NCBI GenBank assembly: GCA_037447655.1
Contig: JBBHKE010001950.1
Location: 118,332 to 182,331, forward strand
Origin: Zygnema cylindricum
Taxonomy: Eukaryota > Streptophyta > Zygnematophyceae > Zygnematales > Zygnemataceae
Length of the DNA: 64,000 nucleotides
Direction: 5' to 3'
The number at the start of each line of letters is the position of its first letter. Position 1 is the first letter of the stretch. Positions 48,062 to 59,050 of the stretch are shown piece after piece. Under the pieces are notes generated by a model that was given only the letters and a program-made list of their open reading frames with translations, ran no database searches and was not told the DNA's origin. The position numbers and the translations under genes were made by a program.

Positions 48062-48600
48062 TTTATTTGCTTATTGATTACTCTTGTCTACTTGTTTTGG
48101 ATATTTTCTCATTAATCCAATGCTCAATTTATGGAAGGCTTTTCAAGGAGTTCAATTGCAACTCCTCCCTATCCCTATGTTTTTGCTTTTATGTGCAATT
48201 TGAGTGGTAGCTTAAAGACTACACCTTGAATCGTTGTTAGTATTAAGGAATATAGTAAAAATAATAATCAAGGAACGTAGTAGAGTGGGTTGTTTTTTTA
48301 GTGTTGACTGTCTTAATTTAGGTCTGAGTGAAGTGGACGACTTTGACGGCTTATGAAGTTAGCGTGAAGAAAATTAAAACCCTAATTAGTATAATTGAAG
48401 CTATTTTATATTCGAGCAAAATAAAGCTGGCACTGATTTAGTGTTATTTGTTGGCCTGTCTCAATCGAGGACTTGCACGTGCTGCTCGTGTCCTGTTGTA
48501 AAAAAAATGAGTCAGTATGCATGTGAGTAGACATGTTGGCTGTCCATTGTCAAAGGAACTTTAAATAGGACACATTCTAAGGTTTAATGTTTGGAATTGT
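48062..48600. other. GNA1 downstream region, no further gene
   Basis: Probable 3' untranslated region then intergenic sequence. 'actacaccttgaatcgttgttag' at about 48219 resembles one end of the TA-flanked MITE family, without an evident partner. Confidence 0.4.
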
Positions 48601-49294
48601 GAACCAGAACTGACAAACAATCTCAAAAATAGATTAGCCACAAACAGATGATGCAAGCTGAAAGTGGAGAACAGAGCTGGATATAGAATTCAAGTCTTCA
48701 ATGATTACAATAAAGGAAACAATTTCTAAATGAGCTCCAAAACTGCCAGGGTGTAGGTTCAGAGTCATGTCACTAAATAGATATAATAAAGTAGCGGTTG
48801 CATTTGTCTGAAATCTATGGCAGCTATCTTGTTGACAAAATCACCTGCCTGCGTAATCAAAATTGTATCTAATTCCTAAGCTGCTCGATTCAAGCTGTTC
48901 TCCAAAAGCTAAGCTGTGACCACAAAAGGCACACCAAGAAATGACCACAAAAGGTAAGTTTCAAATCCTACGCCCCATAATCATCTTTTGGATGTTCTGC
49001 AATTTTTCTCTCTGAGCTTCCAGAAAATTCAGCAATCTCAGTACGCTAATCTTGGGGTAATCTACCTTCTTCATTCTCATTCGCTTACATCCTACTGGAG
49101 TTGGTCATTGTTTATCAACATCTGCTTGTATGTCAGCATCAGGAGGATAATCTTCATGATCTTTGTTTCATGTTCGTCGCCTTCAGTAGAATTCATCTTT
49201 CTCTTACGTATCTCCCTCAAATTACATCCTCTGGATGATATCATGGAGTTTGATCATATTCATGCAAAATGACTGAAACAATGCTACTGCGACC

Positions 49295-50701
49295 TCAACA
49301 AAGCTTGAGTAAGTCGAATGAGGAAAGTGCTGCTGTAGAAGTTTGAACTGTTGAAGCGACTGCATAACCTGTTGTATGAACATTTGCTGATTCTGTTGCA
49401 GCGACTGCATAACCTGTTCTAAGGACATGAACATTTCCTGCTTCCATTGCTGCCCTCCGAGGTAAGTATTTTGGCTGCCCCTTCAGATGATGGCGGCCAT
49501 CAGAATTTAAGAATGTCTCTGCTATCGTTTTGCCTTCCCTGGTAAGCGTTCCACGTCCGCTTACGAACCTGCAGGATATACCCCTGTCATCCGCCACCGG
49601 GACAGAGAACAAATTGTCTATAAAACCAGGAACATACAGAACATCATACAGAGTTGCTTTAGTTTTTTCTCCATCTACGATAAGATTTAGTGGAATGGAA
49701 CCCTTCCCTACAGCCTTTGTTGTGCTGCCATCTATCATGTAAATATCCAATGGTTCAATCTCAGTAAAGTCTGTGAACCAGTCTCTGACATAACACATAT
49801 GGTGAGAAGCAGCCGATGCTATGATAAATGTTGTGGTTTCAGAGTCGGAGTTGACACGCTCTGGAGCTTCTTTGTAGCATTTATGAAAATATATTCCATT
49901 CCTTTTGTCAGTCTTCATCTTTCTGCAATCAGCAATGATGTGACCGGTCTTATCGCAATAGTAACATTTCTTGCTTGTCTTGTTCCTGTTGTCGGAATCT
50001 TTACAACCCTGGTTTTCTTTCTGCCTTGCTAGTTGCAATTTCGTGCTTGACGCAAATACAGTTCCGTCCATGGCTCTTACTGTAAGTTCCAGATTTTTCA
50101 GGTAACTAACTGTTGCTTCATAAGTTTGTGAGGCAGGACCCTGTGCATCAAACCAGGTTTCAGCATCCTTATATTCTGGTGGCAGCGAAATCATCAGTAT
50201 CACAGCTTTTGTTTCTTCTGGAAAAGGAGACCCCTGCAAATCGGATTCAGCAAACAAATTATCGAGTCTGGTTATGTGTTCTTCCATAGACTCTGTAGGC
50301 TCTTTAAAAGATGAGAAAATTTTCTTCGTAATGGTAAGTTTTGCAGTTAGGGACTTCCTAACATATTTGTTTTCCAAAGCTTGCCAAAGCTCCCAGGATG
50401 TCGAAAAACTTCTTATACTAGTCACTTGGCTATTAGCCAAACCTCTGACAATAATTGCTTTAGCTTTTGTTTCTCTTATTTCCCAACTAGCAATTTTAAG
50501 TTTCTCTACCTCAGAAATATTGCTTTCATTGACCGGAACCGGTTTAGCTTCCTTTTTTGTAACAATTGACCAACAATCATTTTTTTGTAAGACGCTTTTA
50601 GCTTGGGACCTCCACTTTACATAGTCAGTCCCGTCGAACGTGTCTAATTTTAAATACGGACGAATAGAATATGTATGTGTGTCTGAATAAGTGTCCGACA
50701 T
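49295..50701 (-). CDS. Copia-type Gag with truncated protease-like tail
   Basis: 468 aa from ATG 50701, the start of MSDTYSDTHTYS (six upstream codons are also open). Residues near the N-terminus carry the Copia Gag signature (LDTFDGTDYVKWRSQAKSVL), then WELWQALENKY and the conserved LPPEYKDAETW region. One CCHC knuckle, CYYCDKTGHIIADC, follows at about residue 240. The downstream region resembles the Copia protease segment (FIIASAASHHMCYVRDWFTDF-like) but the catalytic Asp-Ser-Gly is replaced by Ala-Ser-Ala, so cleavage is not expected. The frame is fully open over 1.4 kb, unlike the broken relatives in units B and C. No integrase or RT follows. Confidence 0.85.
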   Translation of the reverse strand: MSDTYSDTHTYSIRPYLKLDTFDGTDYVKWRSQAKSVLQKNDCWSIVTKKEAKPVPVNESNISEVEKLKIASWEIRETKAKAIIVRGLANSQVTSIRSFSTSWELWQALENKYVRKSLTAKLTITKKIFSSFKEPTESMEEHITRLDNLFAESDLQGSPFPEETKAVILMISLPPEYKDAETWFDAQGPASQTYEATVSYLKNLELTVRAMDGTVFASSTKLQLARQKENQGCKDSDNRNKTSKKCYYCDKTGHIIADCRKMKTDKRNGIYFHKCYKEAPERVNSDSETTTFIIASAASHHMCYVRDWFTDFTEIEPLDIYMIDGSTTKAVGKGSIPLNLIVDGEKTKATLYDVLYVPGFIDNLFSVPVADDRGISCRFVSGRGTLTREGKTIAETFLNSDGRHHLKGQPKYLPRRAAMEAGNVHVLRTGYAVAATESANVHTTGYAVASTVQTSTAALSSFDLLKLC

Positions 50702-51020
50702 TATGACTCGGTAACTCACAAATTTAGAACTCTCAGAAACTAAGAACTAACCACACACACAAGTTGCAAGGAAGTATAGAACTGAAAATATAACTCAAGC
50801 TAGAAATAGAAAAAAAAATCTTAGCGATTTCCGCTACTGGCAGAGTGCAGGTTCAAAAGAGTCGTATCACTGTAACCTGGATGTAATCTACTACAGTAGT
50901 AACGGTGCTTGCTGAAATCCATGGCTGCTATCTAGCAGGCTACTAGTACAAAATCTGTAGCCTGGTTGATCAAAATTGAAGCCACTCCCCACTCCGCTCG
51001 CAGGAAGCTAAGGAACAGTA

Positions 51021-51232
51021 CACTGCATTATTGTTTAGTTTTTTTGCCACTTAAAATACCTTTTCTCCGTGCACACATATCGTACTGTTATCCGACGGTC
51101 GAGATTGAAAAGCGGGATTCTCACCTTCCGATTCGCGGTCGCCAGTCGAAAACTGTACAGGTGTGCACGGACAGGAGAAAAGAACTTTTGAAGTGGCTAA
51201 AAAACCCTCAGCACCAATAGCGATCTGCTCTC
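51021..51232. mobile_element. Foldback MITE inserted in the LTR of the Gag-only element
   Basis: Starts cactgcattattgtttagt after TA (51019-51020) and contains gccacttaaaataccttttc arms whose complement (gaaaagaacttttgaagtggc) lies near the right end at about 51175-51200. The paralogous sites in units B (about 56941) and C (about 61816) lack it. Right end degenerate. Confidence 0.65.
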
Positions 51233-51340
51233 CGCGACCACAGGTGAAGTCATCTGTCACAGTAACTCTTCAATGCCTCCATGCTGCGACGTGTGCGGCT
51301 AGGATGGGCCACTCTTCGTACAAGGTATATGACACCATCA

Positions 51341-51786
51341 TTTGTAGTTTCTAGCTCTAATCAACGGCCCAAAATCAGCCTGAGAACTCCCAAGTACGGA
51401 AAATTAACTTATTCTTCCGGTACCAAAAACCGTAGATAGTGTGTTTCGTATGCCGTGACTTATTGGAAGAATGGTAGTAAATGTCCAACGACTATGGTAT
51501 GCAATTTCAAACAAATATATTTTTTAGTTTTTTTAACCTTTCTTTTTCAACAACTTCAATTTGACCCGCCGCCTCCTCTTAGCCCATAATTTGTCTCATG
51601 AGTCACAATGTTTGTGGCATCAACATCATATGATCAACATTTACCAAAAATATGAAATTCTCAGTTTGTTCCATACATTTTAGGTCACATTTCTTATGAA
51701 GTTTTAAAGAAATGCAAAGCATAACATTCTCCAGTTCAATATGAATTTGCCATAGCCGTCAAAAACTTCTTTGAATGCGCTTGAAG

Positions 51787-51831
<45 letters not shown>

Positions 51832-53150
51832 GACCACATTATCTGTACTTTAATCGAAAACAAATTTATTTTGCCCTGGGTCTATATCTAAAGTCCATCT
51901 TTTCTATTTTCTTAAAAGAGGATTCCTTTTCTATCCACACTACATCTCCACTTACCTCTCCATGTCAACATTCTTCATTTGACTCGCTTCCTTGAAGAGA
52001 TGCTCATCACGAAAATTAGGAAAGATCGAGAAGAAAAGGTGTCATTTTGTAAAATATTTCAAATAATTTGAAATAAAAGCAAAAAGGAGAGTCCAATTCT
52101 GCTTTGGCAGAAATTGGAATGCAAAAATTGCAATTGGAATTCCAATGTAAATGTTTGGATACTATGGAACAGTTATACTGGTCCTTAGGCTGACAAACAT
52201 TTAATAATCTAATTAAACGTATTAAATTACATTTTATTCAATGTTAAAAAAAATATTTGGAGGAGTATTATTGACCAGCTTTAGTTTTATTCCCATCACA
52301 TGAGTAGTTTAACAACTTAGCCAATTTTTTAAAATTAAAATCGATATGGTCATATATATGCTTGATACATAGTCCTCAGATATGCAAAAAGACAAGTTTA
52401 ATCGAAAAACCAGGATTGTCGACGATGAAGATGGAGTGGAAATTATCATGCTGTACCAAACCTAATTATAATCCACACGAAAATTTACAATGTTCAGGCA
52501 AGTTTTCCAATTCCCAACTTCAAAGCCAATGGCAGGAGAAATTTGTTTTTTTTTCTGTGACTAATCATTTGTATTTTATTTATTTTTTCCTCTTAGAAAT
52601 GAACTTTTAGCCCAAACACACGAATATGTACTGATGAGTCAAGTTGATTACTTGACTGCAAACCACTTTTTAGGGATAAAATCTGGCCACTTAGGAATTT
52701 GAAACTTTAGGTTTTCTTGTTTATTTATTTTTTCAAAATTTGACCTAAATCTTCAACTTCAGTCCAGGCAGGCCCAAGGCATCAACTTGAAGATGGATTG
52801 TAAAACCAAAGGCAGCAATGTGAATACAATCCGCATCACGTTTTAGTTCATTTCAAAAAATAGACAACCATTTTGACTGTGATCCTTTGTCCATAACCAT
52901 AATAAGTTCAGAAAAGTTTCCCCGAAGGTACTTTTTTTTTAATTATTTTTCCATTTGTTGACATTTCTGTTTATGTACATCTCATATCAAGACAACCCTT
53001 AAGGAGATGGGAACCACATCTCCGCACCTCCTGTCAATGTGGTACACTTGTCCTTACAGTCTTTTCCCTCACTCTTCGAAAGTCTAACAGAATTAAAAAT
53101 CTAAACGTGAACTAAATCCACTCCTCCTTTCTCTCGCTTATCTATCTACA
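51341..53150. other. Spacer of unit A, no gene seen
   Basis: AT-rich spacer with an (AT)n stretch at 51791-51829. Homologous spacers lie at 57180-59050 and 62035-63786. The right part should hold the 3' untranslated region of the Hsp20-like gene; a 'catttctgtttatgtacatctcat' stretch shortly downstream of each gene is conserved among the units. Confidence 0.55.
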
Positions 53151-54149
53151 CTAAACCTCCATTACGCTAATTCTGCCTCTTTCTTCCCCTCCAACGTTTT
53201 CTGCATCATCATCCTTCACCGTGTCGCCACGTGGCGCATCCTCGCCGCCTTTTTCTTCCGGCCCCTGTGGACGCCGGGGGACTGTCACAGTCACAACACC
53301 CGCCATAATTGCTGACGTGGCAGCCTCCAGCACAGCGTCCTTCGGAAGCGCGACGCGACGCACGCGACATCGAAACCTTCGCTCTCGAAGCAACACCTGC
53401 CCGTCTTCCCCTTCGCCGCCACGTGGCAGCTTGCGGTCCACACGGATCTCGAGCACATTGTTCACGTGCATCACGCTGACATCATCAATCTGTGCGCCTG
53501 CCGCATCCGCTCGCAGCGTGTAACCGCCGACCGAGGCGACCACGTCCACCCGCATGTGACGCTTGTCACACATGTGACCCTTGTCACACTTCTCACCCTT
53601 TACGAGTGCGTCTCCCCTCTTCGCATGTCGGTGCATTTTGTGATGCTCATATTCGTCTCCGAAACGTTTGCCTTTCCTCATGTGACGTCCGTGACGGTGA
53701 CTGTCACGTCGTCCTTGACGGTTTGAGACGGCAACCTCCATCGATTCGGTTGTATTTCCTCCCTCTTTGTTGAAATTGATGTCTTCGAGTTTCCTCACTG
53801 TCTCTATATCAGAAGGAGACTTCCCTTGCCCGTCACGGCGATGATGTCCACCATGACACCTGTGACATTTGTCACGGCCTTTTTCTCCTGTCCATCGTTT
53901 CTCCTTGCCGTCAGTGAGAGTATCTCTGATCGGCCATTCCTTCGGCTCTCCGCCTGCCGTCGTATCCTCTCCCTCCCCTTCTACACGCCTCAAGTGGCGC
54001 CACGCCCCGCGTCCATGGCCGTGTCTCCTCCCCCGGCCATCCGCACATTTCTTCACACGGCCATGGCTGCGAGAGGGAGAACCTCTGTGTCCTCCTGTAT
54101 GAGGGGAAGAGAGAGAGAGAGTTTCCATTGTGATACTGTCGGCTGCCAT
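53151..54149 (-). CDS. Hsp20-domain protein with His/Arg-rich N-terminus (unit A)
   Basis: 332 aa from ATG 54149 (MAADSITMETLSLSS). Residues about 200-292 form an alpha-crystallin/Hsp20 domain: VDVVASVGGYTLRADAAGAQ, IDDVSVMHVNNVLEIRVD, RERRFRCRVRRVALPKDAVL and AGVVTVTVP, the last equivalent to the usual GVLTVTVP. Small heat-shock proteins hold unfolding proteins in soluble complexes. The 200-residue N-terminus is unusually long and dense in His, Arg, Gly and Cys (for example CHRCHGGHHRRDGQ, HKMHRHAKRGD), without transmembrane segments. The C-terminal tail is acidic and lacks an obvious IxI motif. The gene is markedly more GC-rich than its surroundings. No intron is evident. TATAAA lies at 54338-54333. 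The frame is also open 77 codons upstream of ATG but without another ATG. Confidence 0.75.
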   Translation of the reverse strand: MAADSITMETLSLSSPHTGGHRGSPSRSHGRVKKCADGRGRRHGHGRGAWRHLRRVEGEGEDTTAGGEPKEWPIRDTLTDGKEKRWTGEKGRDKCHRCHGGHHRRDGQGKSPSDIETVRKLEDINFNKEGGNTTESMEVAVSNRQGRRDSHRHGRHMRKGKRFGDEYEHHKMHRHAKRGDALVKGEKCDKGHMCDKRHMRVDVVASVGGYTLRADAAGAQIDDVSVMHVNNVLEIRVDRKLPRGGEGEDGQVLLRERRFRCRVRRVALPKDAVLEAATSAIMAGVVTVTVPRRPQGPEEKGGEDAPRGDTVKDDDAENVGGEERGRISVMEV

Positions 54150-54234
54150 TGTTCCTTTGTACTGTTGTCTTTTGAGCGAGAAGTTGGAAAAAGAGGATGG
54201 GGGTGGGAAAGTCGTAAAGTGGATCTTTGAAATG

Positions 54235-54401
54235 ACGAGTTTTGGAATTGCTTGATTGCTGGTGTATGGTATCAGCTCTTTGTGGAAGAGACAATCGGTG
54301 GAAGTTGAAAATAACGAGTTTCGGAATTCCTCTTTATAACTGGGAGACAACCTGACTTGAGTTGTTTGCGTGGTTCTCAAGATAACGAGTTTGGGAATTC
54401 C
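54235..54401 (-). promoter_or_regulatory. Promoter region of the unit A Hsp20-like gene
   Basis: On the plus strand the motif acgagttt.ggaatt(c/g)c occurs at 54235, 54314 and 54385, spaced 79 and 71 bp. A TATA box (tataaa read on the minus strand) is at 54338-54333, about 185 bp before the ATG. Unit B keeps the same three motifs (60077, 60152, 60223) and its TATA (60171-60176). Canonical heat-shock elements with 2-base spacing were not found, though GAATTC-containing motifs are close relatives. Confidence 0.45.
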
Positions 54402-54763
54402 TGTTTCCGTTGTGGATTTCCTAACGCCTCATTGGCTCACGGCATCGTGAGGCGCACGCTGTGAGCCGTTCGATGTGATCGGAATTTTAAATTCTTCTGG
54501 ATGCTTCGCAGACACGGTTTGGTACATTCCGTGTCGCTTCTGTTGCCTGTGACGTGACATCTGCTCTGTCCTTTCCATCCGCGTGAACTTCGAACAGGCG
54601 AAAAGTCGAAAACCAAAGGACGGGTCTGTACGTTTCCCACGTGTGGTATATTGTACGGATATCCACGTACAATATGCGTATGGTATGCCGAACCCCCATA
54701 TAGCGTTTCCATACCTTTTCGCACTCTAAAGTAAGCTTTGGACACCTATTGGTAGGTCATAAT

Positions 54764-55038
54764 CATAGTTCAAAAGTAGGTGAAAGTAGGCCCATACAAT
54801 ATGCCTATTGTATGAAAAACATACAATATGACCTTAAGACCCATATTGTATTCGGACCTATTTGGACCAATTAAACCATTCGGACCAAAAAAAATTAATT
54901 CACCGTAAGATTCGGACGATCGGACGGTCGATGATCAAAGTAGCGATCTAAGAAGATCACATGAAAAGCCCATAACACAACTTACGATGAAGGCGCCGAC
55001 CAAAGGCCTACCATAAAAACGCCTACTTTTGAACTATG
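54764..55038. mobile_element. CATAG-ended MITE, 275 bp, with empty site in unit B
   Basis: Begins catagttcaaaagtaggtga and ends acgcctacttttgaactatg. Perfect 8-bp target duplication gtcataat (54756-54763, 55039-55046). The paralogous position in unit B (about 60579) has a single ccataatc and no insertion. Confidence 0.9.
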
Positions 55039-55159
55039 GTCATAATCAAGGGTTATCGGAGAAATAAATTAAAAGTTCGGTTTAGTGTTTTAATTTTTAA
55101 AATAGGTTTAGTGCGGAAACGCCCATATAATATGCACTTAAAAATTCAAAAGTCAAAAT

Positions 55160-55580
55160 CATAGTTGTTCAAATCGTGCAATTTTTTCATTTTTCGTATT
55201 ATTTTTTATAAAAAAAAACGTACTTTTTGTACGGTAAACTGTACGGTCAATTTTCGACAGCTGTACGAATTTTCGAGAAATGTACGGTGTTGATATTCAA
55301 ATGTACGGACTTTCACCTAAAGAAACGCTGCACTTCGTAGTGCTTTCTGTCCGATAAACTGAACAGAAATTTTACGGGAAATGTACGGACTATTACGAAA
55401 AGAGACGGAAAATGTAAGAAAAATGTACAAACTGCGGTACATGTAAAATTCATTTTTTTTTACATGTACGAAGTAGTACGGATTCTCAATTACTAACGAT
55501 TTTTCAAATCGACCTCTCCGATTTCTACGTATTATTCGTGCATTTTGAATCGTGAGTAAAATACGATTTGAACAACTATG
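55160..55580. mobile_element. CATAG-ended MITE, 421 bp, second type
   Basis: Perfect 18-bp terminal inverted repeats, catagttgttcaaatcgt and acgatttgaacaactatg, with an 8-bp duplication gtcaaaat (55152-55159, 55581-55588). Interior is rich in tgtacgg/ccgtaca words. No transposase. Confidence 0.88.
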
Positions 55581-55639
55581 GTCAAAATACTGGCGTGAAA
55601 AGCGCATCGATGTGTTCGGAATTCATTTGGAATTCAGGG

Positions 55640-56715
55640 TGGCCATCTTGGTCTCTGTTTCCTGCAGCATCTACTTCGACTGATTCCATCTTTCTCTGAC
55701 GTGTCTGCTCCGGATTATATCCTCAGAGCTTATATCATAGATTTTAGTCTCATTCACGCGAAATACTGACAGGATGCCGCTGCAACTTCAATGAAGCTTG
55801 AATGAGCTGGATGAAGCCGAGGGAATTGCTGCCGCAAGAGTTTCAGTATTTGCAGCAGCTGCAATGCGTGCTTCTAAGTCATCAGCATTTGCTACTTCCA
55901 AAGAACTTATGGATATGTTATCCACTTCTTTTTTCAAACTTGGTGATTGATTGGCCTTATCGCAATTGTAGCACTTCATGCTTTTCTTGTTGCTTGTGTC
56001 CGAACCATGGTCGTAGTTCTGCCTTGCTGACTGATATTTGCTGCTTGAATCAAATACGGTTCTCTCCATGCCATTTACAAGTCCATTCTCTTTCAGGTGA
56101 TTAATAGTAGAGTTTTCAAAGGCGATTTTTAAATACAACCAGGTTACTGCACCCTATATTCTCGTGGCAGCGACATCAGCACTATCAAAAACTTTGTTCC
56201 TTCTACAAAAGAAATATTCCGCGCGTCTGCTTCATTGAACAGATTATAGAGTGTAGTTACATGTTCTTCCATAGACTTTGCGGGCTCTTTAATTGATCAG
56301 TAGATTTTCTTTATTAAGATTACTTTTGCCATTGGAGACTCGTCCACACACTTGTTTTCCAAAGCTTGCCACACTTCCCAGGCTCCCAATTTTTATTTTA
56401 TCCTACTCTCTTTGCTATTGCCAAACCTCCGGTAATAATTACTCTAGCTTTTATATCTCCTTCTGTCAAACTAGCTATTCGAGTTCTTATCTGTTTCGGA
56501 ATAATTGACCAGCGATTGTTTTCTTGTAACACGATTTCAGCATTACTTCTCCAGTATAAATAGCCAGTCCCGTCAAACTTTTCTAATTGCGAATGTGGAT
56601 GCATAAACCGTGAAAGTGTGTCTGAATCAGTGTCTGACATTATGATGAAGTGAGAGATTGGAAAATAATCTAAGAAACCAAGAATCAACCACATACTGAA
56701 GCAAAATAAATGCAT
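55640..56715 (-). pseudogene. Degenerate Gag fragment (unit B)
   Basis: Homologous to 49160-50720. Recognisable pieces are the N-terminal LEKFDGTGYLYWRSNAEIVL segment (frame 56398-56715) and a knuckle-containing piece CYNCDKANQ (frame 55788-56138), separated by stops and deletions. The CCHC knuckle is incomplete. Confidence 0.75.
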
Positions 56716-57178
56716 GACTGAAAAAATAATTCAAGCCGGCAAATGTCTCTAGTAAACACGATATTTAATGAATCAAGTGTGAAAGTGCAGAGACAGAATT
56801 AGACATAATCCAGTAGTAATGGCGTTCTTGCTGAAATTTCTTGCTGAAATCTCTCGCTGCTATTTTGCAGGCTGCTAGTACAAAATCAATTGCCTGATTG
56901 ATTAAAATTGAATCTTTTGCTAAGCCGCTCTCCTCAAGCTAAGCTGATCTCTGGCGACTGCAAAGAATGACACGGAAGGTGATTTGTGGAGTCTTCTATG
57001 GCCCACTGTATAATTGTAAGTGTCGCACGATGCTATTTTGTAATTGTAAGTGTCGCATGATGCTATTTTGTCACAGTGACTATCCGATGCTGCCATGCTG
57101 CTAGGTGTACGACTAAGATGCGTCATTCTCCGTAAAAGGTTCATACACCATGACACTCAGTCACTTATACTTTCACCA
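56716..57178 (-). repeat. LTR-like sequence of unit B
   Basis: Related to 50725-51340 and 61540-62030: shared 'ggcagctgctagtacaaaatc'-type and 'caagctaag.tgatctctggcga' segments. It lies upstream, in the minus sense, of the Gag fragment. Confidence 0.5.
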
Positions 57179-59050
57179 CTCTAGTTAACCGGCCGAATCA
57201 GCCTGGAAATTCGAAGCTATACTTTTTTCATCGAGACTTCGATGTGGTTCAGAACGCCCTGACTTTGGAAGTGAATGAGAATGCATTCTATTCCAGTTTC
57301 TTAAAGAAAGCAACATTTTTTCTTTTTAGACTTTTCGTTTTCTTCAGCTTGACTTTTGTCCTGCGTTTCCGAGAGTACAGAAGTAATCTCAGCCCATAAT
57401 AACATCATCCAAGTAGCCTCAAAATTTCAGTTTGTTCATTAGAGTTCAGATCATGTTTTCTGCAAAGTACTCAAAACATGCAAAACACTAGCCCATAATA
57501 ACATCATCCAAGTAGCCTCAAAATTTCAGTTTGTTCATTAGAGTTCAGATCATGTTTTCTGCAAAGTACTCAAAACATGCAAAACACTCTGAACTCCATT
57601 GTCATTTCTACATAATCATCGAAACGTTTTTTGAATACTTTGAGATATGAACATTTCTCTTTTTTGGTTCAAACAGAAAAAAATGGTAAAATTTTTGGAG
57701 GTGTATCCTGCTTTGCACTTCCGAATCTATCAAACCCTAAGATGCCCTTCCTTTCCTATCCACATTAAATCTCCTTCTTCACATCCACCATGTCAGCATC
57801 CCTCTCTTTGACCAGCTTCGATGAAGGGATCATCATTACAAAAATTAGGAAAGGCTGAACAGAAAAGATGGAATTCTGTAGAATAATTGAACTTATTTTA
57901 AATAAGATCAATAGGAGAGTCCCAAGCTCTTTACGCAGCAGATCCAAATACTGGAACTGGAAATGGAACTTGGAACTATTTTTGAATTTTAATGTAAATG
58001 AGTTCGGATTTTAGCACGGATGTCCAGTTGGAGTATGAGCTGACAAATGTTTAATGTTATTATTGGAAATGTTGAGGTATTTTGGAGGAACACCAAAGTT
58101 GCTTTATCCGTTTGGATCACATTCGCTCGTTTTTTCAAAGGCAAGCAAATCAATCTTCATGAATAGTTTAACGACTTCGCAGATTTTCAGAAAAGTAAAT
58201 ATCAATTTTTGATCAAAGTAAGTTCAGATATATGGTTAATGGAAATAGACAAGTCTTTGATGGAAAATGCCAATACCGATTTGATTGGATTTTCTCTCGC
58301 TGTTATAAATGGTAAAACTGGAGCGACAATTCTTATGACGTGCCAATCCTGTCTATTGTCCATACTATATAATTGACAATTTTCAGCCAAGTTATTCAAC
58401 TCCCAACTCCAAAGCCAATGGCGGGAGAGATTTGGTTTTTTCCCCTGTGATTAACCATTCCTACTGTATGTATTTTCTCTTTTAAGAACAAACTTTTAGA
58501 CCAAACAGACAAATATGCACTGATAAGTCTAGATGATCATCCAGATGCATACCGCCTTTTAGGGACAGAAAATGGCCACTTTGGAGGTCAAAATTTTGGC
58601 TTATCTCAGATGGTCTTTTTAAAACTTGACCAAAATCTTCAATTTCAATCCAGGCTGGCCCGAGGCATCAGCCTCAAGACGGATTCTAAAACCAAAGGCT
58701 GCATTGAAAAATACAAACCACATCACATTCAAGTTCATTCCAAAAAGCATACGATCATTTTGACCGTGATCATTTTTCCATAAACGCTCAGCAATTTTTT
58801 ACCCAAAAGATACTTTGGATTTATTTTTTATTTGCTTTTTCCCTTTGTTGACATTTCTGTTTTATGTACATCTCATGACTATACTACCCTTCATTACTCG
58901 CAGAGATGGGGGCCACATATCTGGCACCACCTGTCAATGTTGTACATTTGTCCTTACGATCTTTTCCCTCACTCTTCAAAAGTTTAATAGAAATAAAAAT
59001 CTAAACGGGAGTTAAATCCACTTCTCCTGTCTCTCGCTTATCTATCTACA
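57179..59050. other. Spacer of unit B, no gene seen
   Basis: Homologous to the spacers in units A and C. It contains the 99-bp exact tandem duplication and no supported exon. Confidence 0.55.
57391..57588 (+). repeat. Exact tandem duplication, 2 x 99 bp
   Basis: 57391-57489 and 57490-57588 are identical by eye, both beginning agcccataataacatcatcc. Units A and C have a single copy of the related sequence. Confidence 0.92.

Larger units (their letters stand above)
48605..51340 (-). mobile_element. Copia-like Gag-only LTR element (unit A)
   Basis: Read on the minus strand: an LTR-like region (about 51340-50725), a Gag ORF (50701-49295) and a second related region (about 48965-48605). The two flanking regions share segments such as 'aaaatcacctgcctgcgtaatcaaaatt' versus 'aaaatctgtagcctggttgatcaaaatt' and 'gagtgcaggttca'. 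Only Gag and the start of a protease-like region are encoded in the 1.8-kb interior. This matches the general idea of gag-only non-autonomous elements. Exact LTR ends and a target duplication could not be set; the left LTR looks shortened. Confidence 0.55.

Noticed and set aside
53221-54230. Plus-strand frames of 77-134 codons
   Set aside because: Shadows of the GC-rich Hsp20-like gene on the minus strand; no motif.
54150-54380. Upstream extension of the Hsp20-like protein by 77 codons
   Set aside because: No ATG in it; it contains the TATA box and promoter motifs, so it is probably upstream DNA.
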